Assembly: GCF_040954835.1 (NCBI RefSeq)
Contig: NC_090699.1
Location: 16,733,817-16,797,816 of the forward strand
Direction: 5' to 3'
DNA length: 64,000 nt
Source of the DNA: Lepisosteus oculatus
Lineage: Eukaryota > Chordata > Actinopteri > Semionotiformes > Lepisosteidae
In this document: in pieces, positions 36,350 to 45,600 of the stretch
Layout of the letters: each line of letters opens with the position of its first letter
Numbering within the stretch: position 1 is the first letter of the stretch
Notes under the pieces: model-generated
Told to the model about the DNA's origin: nothing
The model's input: the letters and a program-made list of their open reading frames with translations, nothing else
The model's database searches: none
Made by a program: the position numbers and the translations under genes

Positions 36350-38317
36350 CACAGACAGACAGACACACAGACACACAGACACACAGACACACAGACACAC
36401 AGACACACAGACACACAGACAGACACACAGACAGACACACAGACAGACACACAGACAGACACACACACAGACACACACACAGACACACACACAGACACAC
36501 ACACAGACACACACCTCTGTCTGCTCCGCAGCGCCAGCGCGGGCGTGGCGCCCCCCCCGCCCCGGCGCGCTGACCAGCGCCAACTCACCCTCCTTCTCCG
36601 AGAGGCTGCCGCAGCACTCCTGCAGCACCCACGAGAGCAGCTGCACCCCCCGCGCCCGAACCCGGGGCTCGCAGCTCGTCAGGCTCCAGCTGCGAAGAGC
36701 ACACAGACAGGTCAGCTCGCTCCTGGCGGAAGGAGGAGACGGTCACGCAGCCTGCGTCCCCGGCGAGCCGCTCACAGCAATTCTCTGCAGGGCGCTTTCG
36801 GACACAGAGCCTCTGTGCCGCTCGGTGTGGATTCAAACCAGCAACTCCAGTGACACTCCACTCTACACAGCTTCTACCCGCCTCCGGAAGAATCAGCCTC
36901 TCTACAGCCTTCTTCTAGCCTGTTTTTTTCTTTGCCACCTAACTCTTTTGACAGTCTAACGAAAAATAACAATTATAAGGTTATTCAGTGCAGGGCATGT
37001 TTTGAAAAATAAATCCCTAAAAAAACAAAACAGTTGATCCTACAGGATTGACAGACAGGACTAATTAGAATGGCTGGAAACGGACATTGTGTTTACACCG
37101 TAATTATGCTAACACTGTAAATAGCGTATGAAGATGGAACGGATTAGGTAAGAGATTACTTTACCCCAAGGCCTCCACCAGTTCCAATATGGTAAACAGT
37201 CCGGTTTTCACTCCTTAGGAAACAAAAATAAAAGAGGTTAACACTGTAAGGTCAGAACGGAGCACATCAGGTTGTCCAGAGCAACAGAAGGATAGATCCC
37301 CTTGCACAGCACCCTCAGAATGCATACAAGTGTGGATAGTTGATGTGGACAATGACGTTCACAGGTCTTAAAACATGTAGGCATCAGATCTCCAAGGTAT
37401 GGCTCGTGTTTATAAAGACTTTGCTCCAGCGTTAGAGCGAGACGAATTTCTGAGCCAGGAGTGGAGAGAGCTATGCAGCTTGACAATATCGAGGAGCGCA
37501 CAGTACTCGACCGCTGTCCCTGATCCAAGGCACCTGGGCGGGCAGTTCTTCACAGGGGCATGTCTGTGGAAGACACTTGGATTTCAACGGGTCTGAATAC
37601 ATCTAACAGGAACCGTCCTATAGGCTGTTCGAATTAAGTTCCCGAATAAGGGCTCCTTTACTGAGCCACTGCGGATACCTACTCTTAGTATCCTTAGTTT
37701 AAATTAATTACATACACCTTCAGAGCGCCAGTTCTACGCCAGGATGGGCTCCTGCACCCGCTACATGTGCCAACAGGTTGCTCGTGATGAGCCGCTTGTC
37801 TCGACACAACCGGAAAGAGAGGACGTCTGAAGTCTCCCAAGAGCCGGGCGATGCACCGCTGTTTTAAAGTCAGTCCCAGTAAAAACGTGAGAAAATGTTT
37901 TCCCATGGCAAGCAAATTCTAGAACGGTCCATGCTTGTGTCGGTAGGGTGTGTTTTTACTCAAACTGTCTTCTACTGTGTACTGCCTGCGTATTGGAGAC
38001 TTTCATGTTGTGCAATAAATACAGGACCATGTCAATTAGGGCTGATCTTTCTCTTCGATGTGCACTTATACCAAGGTTCATACACATCACGTTTCCTTTA
38101 AAAAGATACCCAGAATATCAGCCACACGCTTTTCTGGGCATCGGACTCTCCCATCCATAGTCGCTGCAGCCTGCAGGCTCAACGTACAGCTCACTAAGAG
38201 CCGAGACCGAGATCGATTACATCAGTTACCTGTTGCAGTCTCAGCAGCCTTGCTGTCCTGCTGGCCCGATACGAATTCCTCTACCAAACCCAGCAACACA
38301 GCTCCATTCGCGGCCAT
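19069..38317 (-). CDS. MMS19: MMS19, cytosolic Fe-S cluster targeting factor, 31 exons
   Basis: MMS19 is the HEAT-repeat adaptor of the CIA targeting complex, which with CIAO1/CIAO2B delivers Fe-S clusters to DNA repair and replication enzymes. Exons in gene order: 38317-38230, 37213-37165, 36689-36589, 35888-35803, 35680-35612, 35194-35125, 34773-34645, 34153-34092, 33828-33742, 33033-32959, 32740-32663, 31543-31405, 31180-31026, 30150-30072, 29659-29534, 28408-28327, 28159-28062, 27701-27555, 27467-27312, 27068-26969, 26658-26556, 26168-26094, 25794-25668, 25542-25436, 24282-24226, 24039-23853, 22980-22898, 21623-21459, 19939-19880, 19630-19530, 19096-19069. All phases join, giving about 1022 residues (human 1030, also 31 exons). 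Landmarks are [65 protein letters not shown] and PLDDKKRLV. The last exon codes only FLLGSPGR and the stop. ATG at 38317 has a better context (A-3, G+4) than the ATG three bases upstream. Exon 14 uses an unusual GTCAGT donor. No frameshifts are seen. Confidence 0.95.
19940..21458. other. MMS19 intron 28, unassigned sequence
   Basis: The plus strand from about 20440 to 21260 is mildly C-rich and G-poor, with repeated short words such as taaccct, aaccctt and ctaacc. No period is clear enough to call a satellite, and I recognise no element. The rest is ordinary intron. Confidence 0.3.
21790..22056 (+). repeat. tRNA-derived SINE, MMS19 intron 27
   Basis: It has a tRNA-like head with an A-box-like TGGCTCTGTGG and a B box GGTTCAAATCC at 21838-21848. 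A body follows, shared with the inverted copy at 24962-25218, and it ends near CAAGAAATTGT. It is antisense to MMS19. Confidence 0.75.
22086..22262 (-). repeat. LINE fragment (CR1-like RT C-terminus), MMS19 intron 27
   Basis: The minus strand reads HLKPRTGGT and then [17 protein letters not shown], matching the [23 protein letters not shown] copy at 47100-47270. It directly abuts the SINE at 21790-22056. Confidence 0.5.
23520..23655. mobile_element. Foldback/hairpin MITE-like repeat, MMS19 intron 26
   Basis: A left arm near 23525-23554 (GCAAAGAACAGGTAGAGG..) is the inverted complement of a right arm near 23607-23634 (..ACCTGTTCCTTTGC). A second inner pair of purine/pyrimidine arms surrounds a short centre, so the unit can fold into one long hairpin. 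A related half-copy with the same TTCAGCATGGAATAAAC word lies at 51560-51700. Confidence 0.5.
24962..25218 (-). repeat. tRNA-derived SINE, inverted copy, MMS19 intron 24
   Basis: On the minus strand this is closely similar to 21790-22056 through the body (shared GCAGAGGAATCCTACTC and CTGACCCCCAGCTTCTC) and the tail. It then extends into ATATGGCCAATAAAGCG. The tRNA-like 5' end is shortened. Confidence 0.75.
28640..29260. repeat. Unidentified decayed interspersed repeat, MMS19 intron 15
   Basis: An AT-rich block starting with a TTTTTTATTAAC run contains an open plus-strand frame at 28983-29243. The frame has a protein-like stretch ([20 protein letters not shown]) but no family I recognise. The layout resembles the 3' end of an inserted element, with a poly-T-like edge at the left and therefore minus orientation. 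It could also be unique intron. Confidence 0.3.
29357..29505 (-). repeat. Second copy of MMS19 exon 8 3' end and intron 8
   Basis: This block matches 33961-34108 in the same orientation with about a dozen differences and one single-base indel over 148 bp. The source contains the last 17 bases of exon 8 (34092-34108), its donor and 131 bp of intron 8. The copy lies 28 bp after the end of exon 15 in gene sense. It keeps a GT at the donor position. Confidence 0.8.
30196..30955 (+). repeat. 43-bp tandem array with AP-1-type core, MMS19 intron 13
   Basis: About 17-18 nearly identical 43-bp units lie between exons 14 and 13. Each contains CAGTGAGTCACAGCAGTCTG (first unit CACGGCAG). Units differ mainly by gaaacac, gacacac or gacgcac at one place, and the last unit is shortened. 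TGAGTCA, the AP-1/TRE consensus, recurs in nearly every unit. Homogeneity points to recent expansion or ongoing conversion. Confidence 0.95.
31855..31945 (-). repeat. tRNA-SINE head fragment, MMS19 intron 11
   Basis: On the minus strand GGGTTCGAGCCTGGG is a B-box-like sequence, followed by GTCACTAGCTGACTGTG. The same series of words occurs at 60465-60560 on the plus strand, so both look like remnants of one family. Confidence 0.45.
33200..33700 (+). repeat. L2-like LINE 3' end, MMS19 intron 9
   Basis: The stretch ends in CTTTGTTAAGCGCCTTGGGG, then AAAGGCGCTATAGAAAAATAA and a TGAAT short repeat, a classic L2-clade tail. The part before about 33480 is less certain. No open reverse transcriptase frame is present. 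Orientation is antisense to MMS19. Confidence 0.6.
34397..34622. repeat. 52-bp minisatellite beside MMS19 exon 7
   Basis: Four 52-bp units plus a partial fifth follow the exon 7 donor (34644) closely. In gene sense each unit contains TACCTGGTAAGACTGG, a good splice-donor-like sequence. The spacing of GCGCTGTG words at 34449, 34501 and 34553 fixes the period. Confidence 0.9.
36248..36514. repeat. CA / GACA / CACACAGA compound microsatellite, MMS19 intron 3
   Basis: About 265 bp start with CA dinucleotides, pass into a pure GACA tetranucleotide tract and then into alternating CACAGA and CACACACAGA units. The tract ends about 75 bp from the exon 3 donor. Long open frames here in several phases (Cys/Val or Thr/Asp/Arg/Gln runs) are artefacts of the repeat. 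Confidence 0.97.
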
Positions 38318-38349
38318 CATGCACAACCCACAAGTCAAACTCCTCTTCG

Positions 38350-38361
38350 CGCGCATGCGCT
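38350..38361. promoter_or_regulatory. NRF1 site in MMS19 promoter
   Basis: CGCGCATGCGCT contains the palindromic core GCGCATGCGC of the NRF1 site. It lies 33 bp upstream of the preferred MMS19 start codon, consistent with a TATA-less housekeeping promoter. Confidence 0.65.
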
Positions 38362-38400
38362 GCAGCTGTCGCCGAGGAAAGGCAGGGTAGAAACACCACT

Positions 38401-38410
38401 GTCACGTGAC
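38401..38410. promoter_or_regulatory. Palindromic E-box upstream of MMS19
   Basis: GTCACGTGAC is a perfect ten-base palindrome matching the USF/TFEB-type E-box. It lies about 84 bp upstream of the MMS19 start. Confidence 0.55.
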
Positions 38411-38814
38411 AAAGACCAAGGCACTGTGCAGGGTTGCTCTTGAGCAGTTTTGCCCTGTCCTCAGCGAAGTGGGCACTCCTGCTTTTGAAGCAATTAGAAT
38501 GTAGCAGCTCTGAAAGTTTGCTTCAGATGTTGAGCAGATATGATCAGGAAATGTTTGAGGAAGCCTCATGTCACAATTCCAGAGAAACAAGCATCGCGGA
38601 TGCTGTGTGACCCAACTTACTGACGAATTCAAATTCTGTATTGGCATGACCAATTAATTAAATTATTACCAAAGCAAATATTTACACAATTTAAAGCAAC
38701 ATATATTTGAAGTAGTCTACGCTCCTCAAACTGTGGTTAGAGCTCACGTACTGGCTGCAGAATCCCTTGGGTCTACTTACAGTACGATTGGAAGATCTTC
38801 TGAGTTTTGTAGGT

Positions 38815-39420
38815 CTGGGATTTCTATGTTCAATTTGTTTATTGGTTTTTCGGGAAGAACAAAAAATATTACATGGTACCATAAACAATAATGAACAAAT
38901 GTGAACAATCATTACGGCATGACAGACTTAACCAAACTGTAAAAATCCAACAATAATATAAAAACAGTGAGGAAGGAGAAGAAAAAAGGAAACCAGAGAT
39001 GTAAAAGAGGAAAAAGGGTACAGGTGAAAGGATAGGTAGGGAATACTAGGAATTGGTATCTGTGTCTATAAAATACAATATAACAATATTTCTTCTGTGT
39101 TCTGTAATCTGGAATCTTGTCAGTATTTACAGTCAAGATTCCCTTAACAAAATGGCAAGAAATCTCATGTTCTGATACATCACGAGCAATTACTGCAATA
39201 ATACCAGTCACTATAGTATTAGACTTCTTACAGGGTTTATGCCCTGATGTGAAATAATGAACCCAAGAGTTTTTTTTTATATTTATCACACTCTGCATAC
39301 TCTTTAGTTAAAGCACTCTTTGTTTTTATTTCTCCTATCATAGGTGAAGTTTCAGAGAAAATACGGACCACAGTATTTTCCCAGTTAATAAAGAAATCAG
39401 GAACTGTCCTGAAATCGTTC
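38815..39420 (-). repeat. Possible decayed LINE-like insertion
   Basis: The block opens with TTTGTTTATTGGTTTTTCGGG and is A-rich on one strand with no CpG. This resembles the 3' end of a minus-oriented non-LTR element, as at 28640-29260. I could not identify a family or a target-site duplication. Confidence 0.25.
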
Positions 39421-42043
39421 CAGGAATGTTGTCAGCAATAAAGGGGAAAGTATGAAGCAGATCTTATCTCCTGGCAAAATACATCAATTACTGCCAATAA
39501 GGAACAGCAGCTGCTTAGTGGTAATCTACCCGTACAGACCCAGTGATAGGCAATGATCAAATAGGTTAATGCAGAATGAAAATCAATGCAGCTTCCGATT
39601 GTGTTACTATTTGTATCACGTAATCAATCTTAACCAGCTCAACTTCCAGAGGACAGAGTCTCAGTCAGTACAGAACAACGCACAGCACATGGGACCTGTG
39701 CCTTAACTAGGGGGTTCGGTTTGATACTGGACAGACACGCTCACTGGGACCATACTGACCCACCCAGGGGGGATACTTGACCCAGCTGGAACTTATTCAG
39801 GGTTCTCTCAAGTTGTCCTTGATGAATTAACCCGATAACCGACTTCAGCATTACTCAAGGTTCACCGAGGTAAACTCTGACTTCATTTTTCCAGTTAACT
39901 TCAATTTAAGCCCCTTGCCAGGCCTCTGCTGTCTCTACTTCCAGAGACGTTCCAAATTGTTTGAGGAAACATCATTCCAGGAGGAAAATTACTAAGAGGT
40001 GCAATACAGGAGGGATGAGCGTCAAATCCTTCATTTATACCAGCAAAAACTACGGCGAAAGAATGCGCATCTTAATCCAGTGACCAGGAATTATGCCTCT
40101 TTATGGAAAACTAGGAGGATAAAATCTGTTGCAAAAGCAAGGAAATACACTGTAGCTGCTGCAAAAGCCAGAGAAGTCGCCTTGCAAAACTGAATCTGGA
40201 AGTTAATTATGAAATCCAATCAACTAGCTCAAGAGATAAAACAAACTATAAAAATTGTGTGAGTATGCATGCATTGGCATTACTTAACTTTCATTATTAT
40301 GGTGCTGAAGTGGAGATCCACTTTAAGCCATGGTGTAATCGCACAATTTTGTTCTTGTGCAGAACTAATTTGTGCATTTACACAGCACAATGCTGGAGCA
40401 CAAAGGGAGGACCTGGCAGCAGGCCAAGACAAAACCCAGGAACATCATCCACAGTGGCACTGGGGTCCTGTACACTACGGTGTGGCGGAATGCTCTTACA
40501 ACGTCTTCCAATTTTATCCGACAAGAAGACGCTTGAGCAGAGTAACACTTGAAGAAGAGGAATCGGCGTCAACACCATAAAGAATGTGTTCCTTCATTCA
40601 ACATTTCCAACATTTTTTAGTGTGGATCGAGTAGTATAGGTGAGGCATTCCCCTCCAGATTGCAGAAAGCCTTACGCCAGGTAAAAATGTGACCTAATTA
40701 TAACCGAAAAATAAAATAACCACAGTGAAATTAGAAAAAAAAGGTATATGTTAAAAATCAGACCGAGCATTCACTGTTTCACTAGAGTTATGTTCGGCTA
40801 TGATGTGCCTTTCAGAGCTGTCACCCTGTTGAGCGATGAATAGGAGGACAGTCATCAGAGAGCACTGGTGGAGGGGAAGAACTCTCTCTTCCTAAGGGTG
40901 GTAATACTGTGCTGCACGCTGAGGATACCCTCAGACAGAATCATGTACATGTTGCCAGTGTGACACCATACATCATGGATTCTGATAACATAGGAAACGA
41001 TGTGATGATGGAAATTGTGCATAATATACACCTAAGTATAGCAACACCCATTGTGTGCACACACGTTTAACCTCTTTTATCGGACACGATCGATAATATT
41101 TATTGTTTTTTGTAATATTCATATTTTTAGGCTAGAATTTTATTTTTTAACTGTACATTGATGCTATGAATTGATTTTCTGATTTTAAAAAATCAGCCTG
41201 GACAGCCTCCTTGGTGCACGACACATCGCTTTACTGAAGAGTTCCGAATCACCCACACAGTAAAAAAAAATGCACCAGTCACAATAATCTCAACTACGAG
41301 AGTTTGTTTCTTGTAACGCTCAGCTACGTCCAGCAGTATTAACAATGTATGTGGTTAAGAGATATTGATTGTAAAGTATATCCTATCTATTCAAACTGTA
41401 TCTTTCAGATAAAAATTATCAGCGGGCAGTAAAGGGATTTTGCGATCTCTAATCTTGATGCAAAGCTCTGTGTACTGGATCTCTGAAGAAAAGTGATGTC
41501 GTTTCTCATAGGGGGCTGAGCTGAGCCAAGCTCTTAACCACAAAGTCAGGCTAAATCTGATTTAACCTGCCTCACAGCAGGTTAAGAATGAAGGATATGT
41601 TGCTATAGTTATTTAACTTTAGACCGTTCAATCTTGCTTCGTGAAACCGAAAATCCGGATTTTTGTCATCGTGTTATCCGGTTAACTGAGAGAGCTATGA
41701 GAAACAACCCCTAGGGCAACAGTGTTTTTTTCGGGAATAAGATATTTTTTTAACATTGTTTGAGAATGAGATTTCTGTTCTCATGCATGTGATTTGATGT
41801 AATCTGCTAGAAAAAGGTGATCGATACTTATCAATAACGACACAATCAGACACCCACTTTTTGATCCGATTACAGGGATTTATTTTTGTTACGCCAGATG
41901 ACAAGGACTTGCCGAGCTACTGTTTATTTATATTTCGCACACAAACACCCGCAGCCCTTTCCTGTTACCTGACACCACAGCGGTGCCAGTCACGAGACGA
42001 AATCCAACACCGGCCGGTTTCTACCCAGAGCTCCGCGCAGGGC

Positions 42044-42055
42044 CGCGCAGGCGCA
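42044..42055. promoter_or_regulatory. NRF1-like site in UBTD1 promoter
   Basis: CGCGCAGGCGCA matches the NRF1 consensus except for one central base. It lies in the CpG-rich stretch about 600 bp upstream of the UBTD1 start codon. Confidence 0.4.
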
Positions 42056-42623
42056 CTAGCGCCGTCTGCCACCAGGAAGGAGAAAGGGATTTAAACCTGG
42101 AGCAATCCGAGGCGACCTGGGAGAGGTTGGGGATTAGGGAGGGCAGGGAAACTGTCTAGAGAGAATTTTTTTTAAAAAAAGAAAACAACAACAACATATC
42201 TGTGGAGTTGTTTTTGTGCCACAAGAGCAGAGACGAGTTTGCTTAGCAGGCTGAGCCGGGACCGCAGAAGTGCCAGTGAAGTTACCGCCGGACTCTTGAG
42301 CCAGAAATAACTGGAGACGGGAGAGGGGGAGCCGCGTTCCCTCTCCTTAAAAATAACCCCCGAAGTGCTTCTTTCCTGCAGCGGCGGGGCCGGTGACCTC
42401 GCGAGGGCTGAAGGTTTGGCCGGTCCTGCTCCGGGGGGGTCCCTGCCGAGCCCCCCCGCTACGGCTCGCGCCTCGGAATGCTCGTGAGCTCAAACGACAA
42501 CAACGGCGCCTGAGTCTCGAGCGGCGCGGTGCTCCCGCGGACGCGCACGGGGAACCCAGGGGCCGCGTCCCTTCCCGGAGGGGTCGGCGTGAACGCTTCT
42601 TCCCCCACGGCGTGGAGCTCTTT

Positions 42624-42641
42624 ATGGGGGGTCCGGAGTAA
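42624..42641 (+). promoter_or_regulatory. Five-codon upstream ORF in UBTD1 leader
   Basis: ATG GGG GGT CCG GAG TAA lies ten bases before the UBTD1 ATG at 42652. If the leader is transcribed through here, this minimal uORF would precede the main frame and could lower initiation. The transcription start is not visible from sequence. Confidence 0.45.
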
Positions 42642-42651
42642 CTGACCAGTC

Positions 42652-45600
42652 ATGGGAGGCTGCGTGGGAAGAGAGCGGGGGAGCTCGCAGGGGTCAGGCC
42701 GGAGCGGGGCGAGGAAGCGTGGAGGTAAGACACCCCCCGCCCGGGACGTGTGATCAGTTTCGCTTCCTGCGAGAGAATGTTTTGTTTAGTGTTGGAAGTT
42801 GAGCGGCTGCAGTCCACGCCGAAAAGAGGCCAGCGTCTAGTGTAGTGTAGCGGAGGGACGAGGCTTTAGAAAAGAGGCTGCTCGCAAGAGAAATTCGTCG
42901 AGTGGGGAGTTTGAGTCGACTCTTCGGAGGCCACGACCTACGCAGCGAAGTGTTTGTCAGTCATAATGATGGGGAAAAATGCCTTGCAAGCACGCCCGGT
43001 CCCTTAGCTGGTGTGGATGTGAGGTGTTCTTACATCGCCTCTAATCCGGGTCCAGTCTAACACACGGTTAGTCACGACACATCCGCAGCTTTGAGCCTGA
43101 AGGATTGCCGTGTTTCTTGTGAGCACTTTTTACAGACGAGAACTGCAACGGTGCGGGTGCAGAGCCTTGGATGTTTTCTAAGTGTGACACTCGATGCAAA
43201 AAGCAGAATATCCCTTTCCTGTCGAGACAGGGATGTCAGGGGATCCGTGTGTGACCAGTGGTTCCTCCAGGCCCTCTGTGCGACTTCCTGATGCTTTGCC
43301 CCGGCCGGGTCACAGATCCTCTGACGCTCCTTCCCCATTCAGAGCACCACTGTGCTACAGCCAGAGAACAGCACAAAGGAAACACTGTACCCTTGCACAC
43401 AGCAAGCCACTTGCCCATCTAGTCGATGTGGTTCTTTATAGCTAATTAGGATTGATTAAAATCTGCATATTTATCAATTTTTCTTTAGAATTATAATAAT
43501 GCCGTAATCCGGCCCTCAATCCCAGGGTACATTTTTTTAAAAATGTGATTTTCCTTGGCAAAATCTGTGCTTTTTACCGCTGAGCTTGAGGTCTCTTTCT
43601 GGACTCCCCTGTTACTAAGGGGTGAGAACTAGTCTTGGGATAATATGAGTTGTGGTTCTTGTGGATTACCTAAATCCTCAGTGGATCAAGAATAGGCTGT
43701 AGGAATCTCACCCTGTGTGCTTGGTGATTGATTAGCAGCCTGTGACAGGTTACAGTCTAGCATCTTGTGTTTGTAGAGTGAAAGGAGAAGGCCACACCAG
43801 GGCCACAGCAATAGGACCCCAGTCCATTGTGGGATCACTCCCCTCCACTGCTGAGCCTTACTTACCGTATACAGCTGGGTGGACCGGAGCAAGTGGGGTG
43901 AAGTACCTCTCTCAAGGTACAGCAGCAGTGTTTCCAGCTGGATGCGAAGCCACAACTCTGTTCTGACCCCGCGAGTTTGTAGTGTAGAAGTCCCTTCAGG
44001 TTTTCCTGAAAATGTAATGGGGGGGGGGGAAATAGTGCTACAGGAAGAATGGCGCGGGATAAACTCAATGCGCACAATCAAATGCACTGGCGTTGGCTCC
44101 AGTGATGAACTGTTCTAGAGAACAGAGAGGTGGGTTGTGACTTTGCTTATTTTTGGTGATCTGAGGTATACAAAAAAAAAAGTCATTTGAATTTTGAACT
44201 TTTCACAACTTCACAGATGATGCGACTTGATATTCCTTCTTACGATTTTGTGGATCTGGTTATGTACACTCAAAGTTTTGTCTGTCTGAGTAGTTTTGAG
44301 GCCAGGTCTTCCACAGACTGAATTTCTGATTTGTAATTGCAATGAATGTAATTTACATGGTCTGTGTGAAGAATGAAGAAAGCCTGGTAGAGCAGAGTGC
44401 AGTCCAGTTGGCATTTGGTACTTGTCTTGAGTCTTCCAAGGTTATTTAATCCGTCAATTGACTTTGCCTTAGGTTTTATTATTCTAGCACATCGTTTCAC
44501 AAATTGTGGCTCAAAAATATTCCTTTTATGAGGTCATTTATAATTAATCGTCGATGGGATGCTTTAGATTCTTATTTTATGTTCAGACTTGAGAAAAGTG
44601 TTTTCAGAGCTTGTGCTTTGTGAGCACACATCTACAAAACAAGCACCCTGTAATGACAGGAAGATTTCTGCATACAGTTTAGTTACTAATTTGCAACATA
44701 AAACAAGCATTTTTTTAAAGAATTGCGCTCTGCTGTAAACATTAATATCCTGTTGTACTTAATTTAAAATGGCTGACTTTTAATCTTGGTTACAAATGAC
44801 GTGGCATTTAGTCTCATAGCCTGCTATATTTTATGAGAGAACTTTGATGTTTTTTAAAACTGCCCCCAGTTTTGTTTTTATGTAAACGATGTCTGCTTGG
44901 GAATAATGCACTATGTAGTGCAGAATACAGGAGTATATTATTTATAGAAAGCATAGCTGAAAACAGCTCAAGGTAAATAGATGTCTCAACATGTGATTTT
45001 AAATTGCCTGGTACTATTAATCGAAGATTATGGTGTACTGTCCCGGTCAAACAAGGACTTACAGCTACGGTTTATTTTTGACTCTTGACTTTAAAAGGGT
45101 CTGATGGGATCAGGATTGCTGCTAAAGCACTTAGCGTAATTACAAATTTAGACATTGGCTAGGAAACGTTGTATACACTTGCCCCTAAACGTGCTGTCTA
45201 CAGAACTCACTGGACAGCCACTGTTTTAGTAAATAAAGGGTAAATCACATCATTGGCTGTTCTGTTCTTACTGTTGACAAGGAATTCATACACACAAAAT
45301 CAGATATTCTTTATCTCCTGGGATTCCACATAAGTGGTTGAGAAATAATAGTACTGCAGGTGTTTTCCGTGTAATCATTCTGGTAGACTTGATGTTTAAT
45401 ACAAATAGTACATGTTAACCGTTGCCTGTAAATACACTTTAAGTGAATTGTTTCTTAAAGGGCCCAGCCAGAAGAACTTGTCAGTTTAAAGACAAGTAAT
45501 TTTGACTAATGTTTAGTATTTTCCACATCTATTTTGCTTTATGACAGATGTTTTTAAATGGAACCCAACACTGAAGCCTTTTGTTTAAATATTGGTAGTC

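Larger units (their letters stand above)
38318..42651. other. Head-to-head intergenic region, MMS19 to UBTD1
   Basis: It begins with the MMS19 promoter motifs and ends with a GC-rich promoter and 5' leader of UBTD1 (about 41990-42651). Between them the sequence is AT-rich. A possible minus-oriented repeat lies at 38815-39420. Two small open frames at 39999-40193 and 40269-40580 are discussed as findings. I recognise no known gene between the two. Confidence 0.5.

Noticed and set aside
36230-36853. Long overlapping frames of Cys/Val or Thr/Asp/Arg/Gln repeats
   Set aside because: They are produced entirely by the CA/GACA microsatellite being open in several phases.
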